A DNA stretch of 32,792 bases from Paraprevotella xylaniphila YIT 11841 (GTDB taxonomy: Bacteria > Bacteroidota > Bacteroidia > Bacteroidales > Bacteroidaceae). The stretch covers positions 1 to 32,792 of the forward strand of contig NZ_GL883818.1 in the NCBI RefSeq assembly GCF_000205165.1, written 5' to 3'. The position numbers and the translations under genes were made by a program. Below, in pieces: positions 1 through 8,521 of the stretch. The notes beneath the pieces are model-generated. The model was given only the letters and a program-made list of their open reading frames with translations. It was not told the origin of the DNA and did not search any database. Numbering within the stretch: position 1 is the first letter of the stretch; each line of letters opens with the position of its first letter.

Positions 1-104
1 TAACCCGTCCAACTTTTTGGGGGCACTTCAGATGCCGTTCGGGGGCGAACTTTTGATATTGTAGCAATGCCGTTGAATGCCTTGCGGAAACCCTTGTGAA
101 GGGT

Positions 105-2894
105 TTAGGGAACCATTACCTTGACGGAGTGGCTTCCTGATTTTACCACATAAATGCCTCGTGACAACGTGGCCGTACGGGGAACCTGCTGGCCGCTGAT
201 GGCGTAAATCCGGTAATTGTCCGTACCGTCTACGATGACATGACCGTCGCGTACGGAAACTTTGAACGGTGCGGTTGCAATCGTGCCTTGGATGCTTGAT
301 TCACCTTCTTTTGGAGTGCTGACGGCTATCCAACCCATGAAATCACCGTTGCTGCTGGCGTTGTCTATTTCTTTGATTGTTTCGTTGGTCTTGTCCTTTT
401 GGCGGATGATTTTCACGCCCGTGGTGGCGGGCACGTTCTGGACATCCACGTTGCTCTCGTCCGTGAGGTAACTGTTTATCCGGTATACGGAGGCACAATC
501 GTAGTTATTGGTCTGCGGCCCAAACAGCATGACGGGGTTGAACAAGGCCACGGCGTTGCCGGACTCATCGACAAAATTGACATCACGGGCACGCCGTCCG
601 TCCACTTTGTCTTCCGTGCTGCGGCCTACGGTCAATATCTTGCCGTCGTCCATCTTGGCGGTTCCCGGAGTAGCTGCCACGTAGAAGATGTCTTGTCCGG
701 CAAAAGTACTGGTCGTTTCGTCCACAGCGGCTTGCCGGGCCAGTTTGACAGCGAAACCTTTGTTCGTGATGTCCCAAACCTTGACTACGTAGGGATATGC
801 CTTGTAGCGTGACAGGACGTTGGCGATGACCACCGGTGTCACGCCTTCGGGGAACGGAGTGGCAAAACTGATCCACGTGGTGTCGTTCTTGATTTTATTG
901 GCACTTTCTCCCACTTCCATCGTGATGCCGCCGATTTGGTGGGCACCCTTGCGCAGTACCATGAAGTCCGTGGTTTCCGGTTCCGTGATGGTTTGTTCGT
1001 AGTCTCCTTCGTTCCAAGGGAAGGCCCAGAAGGAGAATTTGTCGCTCAGCACGCTGACCACTGTATTGACCGGTACGACCTTTGAATCGTTATAGGAAAG
1101 CAAGCCTGTGAAGACGGCCGGTTTTTCATCTTCACCGATGGCATCGAATTCTGTATTGAACTCTTCCGTATCGCTGATTTCCAATGTGCCGTACTGGAAG
1201 CCCGGTTCGCCCTTGGCTGCCACCAAAGAGAGCTGCACCTCGTCCGACATGCGTTCTTTGCCGTCCATATCTATGTTGCGCACCCGGTAGGTGTAAATAC
1301 CCCGTTTGAAATCTTCGGGGAAGACTTCGTTGTAGGTATAGGATGTCTTGTCCGGACCTTCATATTTTTGCAGGGTCTGCCATTCGCCCCCGTCTATGGA
1401 CACTTCCAGAAGGGTGGAATCGGTGAAGCCCATGTTGTTCTTATAGTTCCAGTTAATGGCTAACTTACGCGTGCGTTCGGTGTATTCTACGGTAAGTTCC
1501 GAGGGGGTGCTGTATACCACCTTGGGCACGAACTCGTAGGATTTTTTGTAACCCATGCCCGAATTCATCTTGGCATACCACTCGCCCAAGATGGAAAGCC
1601 CCGTGCCATATTTATAGAGTTTGGAGCAATCGGCTTCGCTGTTCCAATAGGCATAACGTTCCACATAGTCCAAACCGTTCCACTTGGTGAGCACCTGGCT
1701 CATCACGTCGTAGTTTTTCTGTTGGTTTTCTTTCGAGAAAGAACGGTCTGTGGCGAAGATTCCGTTATTGTTCCACGAAGCCCCCCAAACAAATTCCGAG
1801 ACCCAGATAGGGCGTTTGTATTTGTTATAATAATCCTGTAATTGGTTGTTCAGGTTCCATTCTGGCCAATAACAGTGCATGTCGAGGATATCGCAACGCC
1901 AACCGCGCTTGTCGATTTCCGTCATGAACTCTTGTAGCCATGAGAGGCTTCCGTCGTGGGACGAAGGGGAACACAGGCGCATGCCGGTAGCCATAAGGTT
2001 TTCCCAGTTGTTGAGTACGGTTTCCACGCTTTGCGGGTGGTCGTCGGCACTGTTGCCCGGTTCGTTGTTGGTCTGCATGTGGCAGGATTGGGTCACTTTA
2101 CCGCATGTTGATACGGAAGGCCAGTCTTCATAGATGTGATGGGGAACCCATTCGCAGTCCGGCTCGCGGTCGGCATTGCCCTGTCCCCAGTCGTAACACC
2201 AAGTGACTTTGAGGGTATTGACGATTTCTTCGCTTGCATCGCTGGCAATACCTTTTTTCTGGAAATTATGCCACTTGAACACGCGGTAGGAGGAAATCCT
2301 GTGGTCGAGTTCCAAAGGCAGTGAGGCTATTTCCAAGTCCTCTTGGTCAGCGATGAAACAGCGGCTGTATCCTCGTCCGGAGGGGTTGTTGGAGAAAGTC
2401 ACCATGTACCCCCTTTTCAGCTTGAAGCTCCGGATGCGGTTGTTGAGCTTGGCGGTAGAAAGGGTATTCATGTAGCCATTGGAATTTTCCAACCCGAAAT
2501 CGTTGACGGATTCGCCACCGAAGTCGGGTTCGGAGTATACGGTCAGGGGTTTGAAGTCCTTGTCGTAAGGCAGGATGATGGCTCCGTGGGCGTACATCTT
2601 CACTTGGCAGTTTTCATCGTTAACGGCCGGCTCCCCATTAATCTTGATGTAAGACAGGTAACCGAGAGCCTCGCTCGGACGCAAGTTCTCCAGAATCACG
2701 ACGGCATGTTCCGTATTGGTGATGTTGATGCTTCCGGTCGTGCTGAAAGGGGTCGTTCCGGTGACGATGTAGTCCACGTCCTCACTCACGGTGACGGAAG
2801 AGGTCACTTTGTCAATCTTCTGGGTCGTGTTTTTGGCAATGGCGGTCTGACTTAATGTGAGAGCCAGTGCAAAGGTTAATAGTTGCGTTTTCAT
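105..2894 (-). CDS. Secreted GH128-like (Asl1-like) glycoside hydrolase, multidomain, T9SS-type sorting domain
   Basis: A 929-residue secreted enzyme, probably acting on a beta-glucan. Residues 1-20 form a signal peptide. Residues ~115-208 look like a beta-gamma-crystallin fold: YSEPDFGG at 120-127 fits the Greek-key pattern YxxxxFxG, and RIRSFKLKRGY and HRISSYRV fit the conserved strand that follows. Residues ~225-445 resemble the Asl1/GH128 TIM barrel, with TNNEPG (Glu278, likely acid/base), DMHCYWP, and WVSEF (Glu367, likely nucleophile). An FN3-like domain lies at ~463-560 and a possible H-type-lectin-like beta-sandwich at ~672-745. The last ~36 residues (YRIYAISGQQV...GIYVV) match a type A T9SS C-terminal sorting domain. 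It is second in a leftward pair, 40 bp after the GH43-like gene. Family GH128 is usually active on beta-1,3-glucan, but the substrate here is not proven. The barrel call is fairly secure and the lectin call weak. Confidence 0.75.
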   Translation of the reverse strand: MKTQLLTFALALTLSQTAIAKNTTQKIDKVTSSVTVSEDVDYIVTGTTPFSTTGSINITNTEHAVVILENLRPSEALGYLSYIKINGEPAVNDENCQVKMYAHGAIILPYDKDFKPLTVYSEPDFGGESVNDFGLENSNGYMNTLSTAKLNNRIRSFKLKRGYMVTFSNNPSGRGYSRCFIADQEDLEIASLPLELDHRISSYRVFKWHNFQKKGIASDASEEIVNTLKVTWCYDWGQGNADREPDCEWVPHHIYEDWPSVSTCGKVTQSCHMQTNNEPGNSADDHPQSVETVLNNWENLMATGMRLCSPSSHDGSLSWLQEFMTEIDKRGWRCDILDMHCYWPEWNLNNQLQDYYNKYKRPIWVSEFVWGASWNNNGIFATDRSFSKENQQKNYDVMSQVLTKWNGLDYVERYAYWNSEADCSKLYKYGTGLSILGEWYAKMNSGMGYKKSYEFVPKVVYSTPSELTVEYTERTRKLAINWNYKNNMGFTDSTLLEVSIDGGEWQTLQKYEGPDKTSYTYNEVFPEDFKRGIYTYRVRNIDMDGKERMSDEVQLSLVAAKGEPGFQYGTLEISDTEEFNTEFDAIGEDEKPAVFTGLLSYNDSKVVPVNTVVSVLSDKFSFWAFPWNEGDYEQTITEPETTDFMVLRKGAHQIGGITMEVGESANKIKNDTTWISFATPFPEGVTPVVIANVLSRYKAYPYVVKVWDITNKGFAVKLARQAAVDETTSTFAGQDIFYVAATPGTAKMDDGKILTVGRSTEDKVDGRRARDVNFVDESGNAVALFNPVMLFGPQTNNYDCASVYRINSYLTDESNVDVQNVPATTGVKIIRQKDKTNETIKEIDNASSNGDFMGWIAVSTPKEGESSIQGTIATAPFKVSVRDGHVIVDGTDNYRIYAISGQQVPRTATLSRGIYVVKSGSHSVKVMVP

Positions 2895-2934
2895 TATTTA
2901 CTATAGGTTTTAAAATAATTGGTTGGTCTTTTGT

Positions 2935-3933
2935 TTATTTCGTGTTTGGAAAAGCTTTCTGCAAGCGTTCCAACTCTTTTTGGGTGATGGCGATGACCGT
3001 GCCGTGGCGCGGAGTGAACGCTCCCTGAGTGGCCGTATCCTGCACGCGTTTGAACTTCATCAGGTCTTTACTGGTGCAGAACTGGTAGTGCCCGTTCATG
3101 TAGCAGTCGTACATCAGGACCCAGTCTCCTTCTATCCGTTGGAACACGCCGGAACCTTCCACTGCCTTGTCGGTGTCTTCGAACGTACCGGGCAACAGTT
3201 CCCATTCTGCCGGATTGTGCAAGTCTTTGGCCAGATATTGGCGGATGCCTTTTTTCTGTTCGCCTTCGGTTTTGAAAAAGATGTGATAGGTGCCGTTTTC
3301 GTCTTGCACGATGTCCGTGTCGATGGACGGTTTCTTGTAGTCGAACAGGACTTTGGGCTCTCCTTCAAGGTCGCTGAAATCTTCATTGGCGTATGCCCAA
3401 AAGACCTTGTCGTAGGGGCACTGTCCGTCGTCGGTCAGGATAGAAAAGTACACCATGTATTTTTTGGCCTTTTTGTCGTATATGGTTTGCGGCGCCCATA
3501 CGCGGATGACGTTGGCGAACGTCGTGTTGGCGTATTTTTCAGGGAAGTTTACCGTGTGGTGTGTCCAGTTGACCATGTCCTTGCTGCGCATCAACACGAT
3601 ACCCCGGTTGGAAGTCCATCCTTGACTGGAACGCATGTCGGTGACTACCATGTAGAAGTAGCCGTCTTCGCCTCTCAGGATATGAGGATCGCGTACGCCT
3701 TTTTTTAGAGAAATCGTGTCGGAGGAAATGACGGGGTTACCGTCATTCAACGGAGTATAGCTGAACCCGTCCGTGCTGATGGCATAACAGATTTGTTCCT
3801 GTTCGGGAGCGTTACCTGTGAAATAGGTAAAAAGGTAAGCTACTTTCTTTTTGGCTTGGAGGGTTGTGGCGCTTGCGAAAGCACCTGCACACATCAGGCA
3901 AATGCCTAACACTGTCTTTAGGTTTTTTCTCAT
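2935..3933 (-). CDS. Secreted GH43-like five-bladed propeller glycoside hydrolase
   Basis: A 332-residue secreted protein with a signal peptide in residues 1-~27 (hydrophobic core then ATTLQAK). The sequence fits glycoside hydrolase family 43 or a close relative: RDPH near Asp82 (candidate catalytic base), DTDIV with Asp207 (candidate pKa modulator) and VEGSG with Glu259 (candidate general acid), each followed by strands such as GYFYMV and GTYHIFF typical of propeller blades. TPRHGTV with His310 near the end is also seen in this clan. Family 43 enzymes commonly release arabinose, xylose or galactose units, but the substrate cannot be read from the sequence. The gene is first of a leftward pair with the GH128-like gene and has a promoter-like box just upstream. 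There is no SusC/SusD pair in the window, so this is not a complete polysaccharide utilisation locus as seen here. Confidence 0.75.
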   Translation of the reverse strand: MRKNLKTVLGICLMCAGAFASATTLQAKKKVAYLFTYFTGNAPEQEQICYAISTDGFSYTPLNDGNPVISSDTISLKKGVRDPHILRGEDGYFYMVVTDMRSSQGWTSNRGIVLMRSKDMVNWTHHTVNFPEKYANTTFANVIRVWAPQTIYDKKAKKYMVYFSILTDDGQCPYDKVFWAYANEDFSDLEGEPKVLFDYKKPSIDTDIVQDENGTYHIFFKTEGEQKKGIRQYLAKDLHNPAEWELLPGTFEDTDKAVEGSGVFQRIEGDWVLMYDCYMNGHYQFCTSKDLMKFKRVQDTATQGAFTPRHGTVIAITQKELERLQKAFPNTK

Positions 3934-3961
3934 GTTGAATATGAATAGGTTAATAAACAGT

Positions 3962-3969
3962 CAAATGTA
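3962..3969 (-). promoter_or_regulatory. Candidate promoter -7 box for the GH43/GH128 pair
   Basis: Read leftward, the sequence is TACATTTG, an exact match to the Bacteroidetes -7 consensus TAnnTTTG. It sits 28 bases upstream of the GH43 start codon. A TTTG (plus-strand CAAA at 3994-3997) lies 24 bases further upstream, longer than the usual 19-21 spacing for the -33 element. No terminator is visible between the helicase gene and this point, so read-through is also possible. Confidence 0.45.
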
Positions 3970-4018
3970 CGAAAATAGCTTTATTTGTGTGCGCAAACCG
4001 GCTGCTTATTAACTAAGA

Positions 4019-6031
4019 TTAACGCCCCTTGCGCTTTTCCCGAAGCGTTTCTGCAATGGCCCAATGGATGGCTGCTTCTTCTTCCTTGCCGGAACGGGAC
4101 AGGGCGTCTCCGAAAAGTTCATGGGCTTTAGCGTGTTCGGGTTTAAGGGAAACTGCCTTGTCGAAATCGGCGACAGCCTGTTCGGTACGTTCGCAAAGCA
4201 AGTGGTTCTTCCCTCTGTTGTAGTGTACTTTGAAATTGGCCGTGCTGAGTTCGGCGGCTCTGTTGAAGCATTGGAGTGCATCTTCGTATTCCCCATGGTC
4301 TTGCAATGTGACGCCTTTGCGTATCCATGCGTCTACATGCGACGGGTCGAGCGACAGGGCCTTATCGTAATTGGCTAAAGCGGCTCTCAGATTGTGGGCT
4401 TGAAGGATGGAAGCGTTGCCCAGTTCGTAATACTCATGGGCGTACTGCTGCATCTGCTTGCGTTGGACTGTCATTTGTCGTTTCAACTGTTCGTTCTCGC
4501 GTTTGAGACGGCTGATGATATTGAGCTTGCTGCAGATGAACCGTTTGATAGCCGGTTTTTCGATGTCATACCTGCTGTGTATGGCTGTGAAGAAGTGGTC
4601 GAGGCTTTCGCGGAAGTCATCGCGGTCGAACGCCTGCACGCAGGCTTGGTATTCGATGTCGGCTTTGGCTTTCTTCATGGCCTGTTCGATAGCCTTTTCG
4701 TCATTGAATTGTTGGGCGAACCTGATGATTTCGGGCTTGACGAAAATATCCGAACGGGATATTTCCTTTTTCAGGCATATACCTTCCAATGAGGTACAAC
4801 GGCTCAAGGCTACATATACCTGTCCTCCGGCGAAGACACCGCCGGTGAAATCAATGGTCACTTTACGGAAAGTCAGTCCTTGGCTCTTATGGATGGTGAT
4901 GGCCCAAGCTAACCGCAAGGGGAACTGCCGGAAGATGCCGAGTTCTTCCTCTTCTATCTTTTTTTCTTGTTCGTTGTAAGTGTAGCGCACGTTGCTCCAT
5001 ATCTCGCGGGTGACTTCCATTTCGGTTCCGTCTTCCGTGATGACGTAGATATGGCCGTTTTTCTCGTCTATGGCCGAAACGGTACCCAAAGTTCCGTTTA
5101 CCCAACGTTTGTCTTGGTCGTTTTTGACGAAAATGACTTGTGCGCCGGGTTTAAGTTCCAGTTCCATCAGCGTGGGGAGTGAACTTTCCGGGAATTCACC
5201 TTGTATTTCGCCTTTAAAGAGTGTGCTTTGGGTGTCTATCTCGGATAGTTTCCGGCGGTTGATGAAATCTACGTTGTCCCTCCGGGTGGCTAAGGTGATA
5301 TTCAGTCCATGGCTCAGCTTGTCGTCGTTCGTCCGGTTCCAACGGCTGTTGAGCAGTTGCAAGTCAGCATTTCCGGCTTGGTTGGTACGGATATGGTCGA
5401 GTACGGCGATGAAAGCGGCATCTTTTTGGCGGTACACTTTCTTTAGTTCTATGGAGACCAGTCTCATTTCCTGGAACACCTTGGCCGAGAAGAAATAAGG
5501 CGTAGGGTAGTAACGGTTCAGGATTTCGCGTTCGTCCGCTTTGACAACCGGTTCCAGTTGGAATATGTCCCCGACAAGCAATAGCTGCTTTCCGCCGAAC
5601 GGTTCACGGAGGTTACGGCTGTAGAGGCGCAGGATACGGTCGATGAAGTCGATGATGTCCGCCCGTACCATTGAGATTTCATCGATAATGATCAGTTCTG
5701 TTTCACGCACTAACTTTTGGTGGGCAGAATTGTATTTCAGGAACTCTTTCAGTTTGCGGAAACTGAATCGTGGGTCATCGGGCAGGAGCGGATGAAAAGG
5801 GAGCTTGAAAAAGCTGTGCAGGGTGCTGCCTCCGGCATTGATGGCTGCTATGCCGGTCGGTGCCAATACCACGTGCTTCTTCCGTGTGTGGCTACAGATA
5901 TATTTCAGCAAAGTGGACTTACCCGTACCGGCTTTGCCTGTGAGGAAAAGCGAGTTGCGGGTAAACTGTATGAGTTTCAGCGTGTTCTGGAATTCAGAAT
6001 TCTGAAGGTCTATTTCGAGTTCTTCTTTCAA
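4019..6031 (-). CDS. Pif1-like superfamily 1 DNA helicase with C-terminal TPR domain
   Basis: A 670-residue cytoplasmic ATPase. The Walker A motif GKAGTGKST is at residues 32-40 and the Walker B motif IIIDEISM at ~114-121, followed by VGDIFQLEPV, which matches the Pif1/RecD family. HKSQGLTF and VYVALSRC further on are the helicase motifs of the UvrD C2-like domain. The stretch from ~480 to 540 is charged and helical, with a likely coiled coil (RLKRENEQLKRQ). Residues ~535-660 carry about three TPR repeats (for example NASILQAHNLRAALANYDKA). Pif1-type helicases unwind 5'-3' and resolve G-quadruplexes and stalled forks, and the TPR suggests a protein partner. The gene starts 10 bp after the PBP1A-like gene ends, so the two are probably co-transcribed. 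Bacteroidales genomes commonly carry this fusion. Confidence 0.88.
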   Translation of the reverse strand: MKEELEIDLQNSEFQNTLKLIQFTRNSLFLTGKAGTGKSTLLKYICSHTRKKHVVLAPTGIAAINAGGSTLHSFFKLPFHPLLPDDPRFSFRKLKEFLKYNSAHQKLVRETELIIIDEISMVRADIIDFIDRILRLYSRNLREPFGGKQLLLVGDIFQLEPVVKADEREILNRYYPTPYFFSAKVFQEMRLVSIELKKVYRQKDAAFIAVLDHIRTNQAGNADLQLLNSRWNRTNDDKLSHGLNITLATRRDNVDFINRRKLSEIDTQSTLFKGEIQGEFPESSLPTLMELELKPGAQVIFVKNDQDKRWVNGTLGTVSAIDEKNGHIYVITEDGTEMEVTREIWSNVRYTYNEQEKKIEEEELGIFRQFPLRLAWAITIHKSQGLTFRKVTIDFTGGVFAGGQVYVALSRCTSLEGICLKKEISRSDIFVKPEIIRFAQQFNDEKAIEQAMKKAKADIEYQACVQAFDRDDFRESLDHFFTAIHSRYDIEKPAIKRFICSKLNIISRLKRENEQLKRQMTVQRKQMQQYAHEYYELGNASILQAHNLRAALANYDKALSLDPSHVDAWIRKGVTLQDHGEYEDALQCFNRAAELSTANFKVHYNRGKNHLLCERTEQAVADFDKAVSLKPEHAKAHELFGDALSRSGKEEEAAIHWAIAETLREKRKGR

Positions 6032-6041
6032 GTCTTTGGGG

Positions 6042-8465
6042 CTATGGTGTCAAGGAGTCGTTGCGTAAAGAATCCCCCGGAAGGGCTATGCCCAATGAAT
6101 CTGAGGATGCCGTGATCGAATCCGGTTCTTGTGGCGCGTAATAGCTTTCACATGTGTACGTGGTGGGGTCTATGTCTTCGAGCGGTTGTTTCGGGAACTT
6201 GGCACGGTATTGGGCGAAGCGGTCGTCCAACAGAACCTTTTGGATGAAGTTGCCGAATATGGGCAAGGCCGTCCGGCTGCCTTGTCCTAAGGCTCCGGTA
6301 CGGAAGTGTATGCTCCGGTATTCTCCTCCGACCCATCCTCCTGCGACTAACTTGGGCGTTACGCCCACGAACCAGGCATCGGAATGGTTGTTGGATGTAC
6401 CGGTTTTACCTCCAAAATCGGTGTATTTCAGTACCGGGTGGATGTAGCTCCACAGGGCAGCCGTAGTTCCGCCCGGCTCAGTCAGGCCTCCCCGCAAAAG
6501 CCGCTGCATAAAGAAGGCGGAACGGTATGGGATTGCCTGTTGCTCTTCCAGTTCTGCTGCATAGATGATGTTGCCGTCGCGGTCGAGAATTTTAGTAATA
6601 AGAATGGGCGGATTCATCTTGCCGTCGTCGATGACCGTGCAGTAGCCGTTGACCAGTTCCAACAGATTGACATCGGAGGAACCCAAGCTTAGCGACGGAG
6701 TCTCGTGCAGCGGTGATTCAATTCCCATGGCATGTGCGGTTTGTGCCACGTTGTGGATACCCAGTTCATACCCCAACTTGACTGCAACGCTATTGATGCT
6801 CTGTGCAAAAGCCGATTTAAGCGGCATCGCAGCCCCAGAGAAAGTCCCGTTGGCGTTATGGGGAGTCCATTTCGTGGGTTCTCCGTTTACCGTGTCCGGG
6901 TACTGTTGCCATTCGTCGATACGGGTGTCGCAGGGGGTCAGTCCTTGGTTCATCGCTTCTGCATATACAAAGAGTTTGAAGGTTGAACCGGGTTGGCGCA
7001 TGGCGGTGACTTTGTCGTATTTCCACGAGCCAAAGTCGATGTCGCCCACCCATGCCTTGACTTGGCGGCTGTCCGGTTCTATGGCTACGAAACCGCAATG
7101 TAGGAATTTGACCATATAACGGATGGAGTCCATGGTGCTCATCTCTTCTTCTTTCGGACCGTCGTAACTGAATACCTTGACCTTGTGGGGCAGATTCAGA
7201 TAGTAAGCGATGGAGTCCGGTTGATCGGGGAAACGGGTTTCGAGATATTTGTATGCTGTCGTTTTTTTAGCTAAGTCCTCGATAAAGTTTGGAATCTCCC
7301 GGTGTCTTTCGTCTTGCCACGGGTTTGTGTTGCCCCAATGTTGCTTGAAACGTTGTTGGAGTACCTCCATTTGTTGGATGGCAGCCTCTTCCGCGTATTT
7401 TTGCATACGGGTGTCCAATGTGGTGTATATCTTCAGACCGTCGGCATAGAGGTCTAATTTGTTTTCTTCATCTATGCCGGCTATCGCGCCTTTCTTGCAC
7501 AGCATGTCGATGTACTCCGGCAGGGTCGCACGGAAGTAAGGTGCGATACCGTCATAACTGCTTTCTTCTTTGCGCGGGCTGACTATCATAGGTAATGCCA
7601 TGAGAGAGTCCAGTTGTGCACGGGTGGCTTTGTGTCCATTGATGACCATATGCCCGTGGTCATACAAATTGGTCAGTACCACATTACGTCGTTTGGTACT
7701 GTTCTTGGGATTGAGCTTCGGGTTATAGCTGGATGTCGCCTTCAATAAGCCTACCAGTGTGGCGGCTTGTTCGTAGGTCAGTTGGTCGGGAGTCGTGTTG
7801 AAGTATGTGCGGCATGCTGTCTTGATGCCGAATGAATTACTGCCGAAATCCACGGTGTTGAAATACATGGTGAGTATTTCTTCTTTGCTGAATATTCTTT
7901 CCAGTTTTACGGCTACAATCCATTCTTTGGCTTTCATGACTAAGATTTTCACCCCGGGGATTTTGCCTAAAAGGCCGGTTGAGTATTGTGTGCGTACTCG
8001 GAACAGGTTTTTGGCCAGTTGTTGGGTGATGGTACTGGCACCGCGGGCACGTCCGCTTGCGATGTCTTTTACCGCTGCGAAAAGCCCTTGGAAGTCTATA
8101 CCATGGTGACGGTAAAAACGTTCGTCTTCAGTATCGATGAGGGTCTGGATGATAATGGGGGAGATATCTTCGTACTCGACCGGAGTTCGGTTCTCGCTGA
8201 AAAAACGGCCGATAAGTACACTGTCGGCACTGTATATCTCGGACGCTTCATTAGTGACCGGATTTTTAATGTCTTTAAATCCGGGAGACTTCCCGAACAG
8301 GTAGAGAAAGTTGAGGTCAACGGCAATGAGAAGTAAAATAACCGATAGGACACAGGTGGTGGCCCATACCACGGTTTTCTTGTACCAAGGGCCTCGATAG
8401 AGGTTGGTGAATCCCCTTCCGGCCTTTTTCAACCAATGGATTGTCTTTTGAAGAATGCGACTCAT
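6042..8465 (-). CDS. Class A penicillin-binding protein 1A (glycosyltransferase/transpeptidase)
   Basis: An 807-residue bifunctional peptidoglycan synthase anchored in the inner membrane by one segment at ~31-53 with a positive N-terminal tail. The GT51 glycosyltransferase domain (~75-260) shows DTEDERFYRHHG with Glu113 as catalytic acid, GASTITQQLAKN, and MKAKEW with the second active Glu181. The transpeptidase domain carries the three penicillin-binding motifs: SxxK at Ser494-Lys497 (QPGSTFK), SxN at Ser556-Asn558 and KTG at 687-689. All catalytic residues are intact. It polymerises lipid II glycan strands and cross-links stem peptides, and beta-lactams would acylate Ser494. The length is usual for Bacteroidales PBP1A homologues. 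The C-terminal tail is Ser/Asp-rich and probably disordered. It lies 56 bp after miaA and directly before the helicase gene. Confidence 0.93.
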   Translation of the reverse strand: MSRILQKTIHWLKKAGRGFTNLYRGPWYKKTVVWATTCVLSVILLLIAVDLNFLYLFGKSPGFKDIKNPVTNEASEIYSADSVLIGRFFSENRTPVEYEDISPIIIQTLIDTEDERFYRHHGIDFQGLFAAVKDIASGRARGASTITQQLAKNLFRVRTQYSTGLLGKIPGVKILVMKAKEWIVAVKLERIFSKEEILTMYFNTVDFGSNSFGIKTACRTYFNTTPDQLTYEQAATLVGLLKATSSYNPKLNPKNSTKRRNVVLTNLYDHGHMVINGHKATRAQLDSLMALPMIVSPRKEESSYDGIAPYFRATLPEYIDMLCKKGAIAGIDEENKLDLYADGLKIYTTLDTRMQKYAEEAAIQQMEVLQQRFKQHWGNTNPWQDERHREIPNFIEDLAKKTTAYKYLETRFPDQPDSIAYYLNLPHKVKVFSYDGPKEEEMSTMDSIRYMVKFLHCGFVAIEPDSRQVKAWVGDIDFGSWKYDKVTAMRQPGSTFKLFVYAEAMNQGLTPCDTRIDEWQQYPDTVNGEPTKWTPHNANGTFSGAAMPLKSAFAQSINSVAVKLGYELGIHNVAQTAHAMGIESPLHETPSLSLGSSDVNLLELVNGYCTVIDDGKMNPPILITKILDRDGNIIYAAELEEQQAIPYRSAFFMQRLLRGGLTEPGGTTAALWSYIHPVLKYTDFGGKTGTSNNHSDAWFVGVTPKLVAGGWVGGEYRSIHFRTGALGQGSRTALPIFGNFIQKVLLDDRFAQYRAKFPKQPLEDIDPTTYTCESYYAPQEPDSITASSDSLGIALPGDSLRNDSLTP

Positions 8466-8505
8466 GTGATTTGACTTATGTAGGTTGAATGATGTTTAAT
8501 AGGAG

Positions 8506-8513
8506 CAAATTTA
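8506..8513 (-). promoter_or_regulatory. Possible internal promoter -7 box before the PBP1A gene
   Basis: Read leftward this is TAAATTTG, an exact match to TAnnTTTG, in the 56-bp gap between miaA and the PBP gene, about 40 bases before its ATG. No clear TTTG -33 element is seen at 19-21 bases upstream, where the sequence is the end of miaA. It could allow the PBP-helicase pair to be transcribed apart from the lpx-miaA operon. Confidence 0.35.
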
Positions 8514-8521
8514 GAAAAAGT

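Noticed and set aside
37-50. GTTCG/CGAAC hairpin followed by TTTT on the plus strand
   Set aside because: Only five base pairs, with no known rightward gene on its left within the window; too weak to call a terminator.
88-106. Perfect 8-bp hairpin at the end of the GH128-like gene
   Set aside because: AAACCCTT/AAGGGTTT overlaps the stop codon and is not followed by a T-run on the minus strand, so I do not call it a terminator.
2923-3708. A 261-residue plus-strand frame opposite the GH43-like gene
   Set aside because: Antisense to a gene with family motifs, and the composition (Val/Phe/His rich) is typical of reading a coding strand backward.
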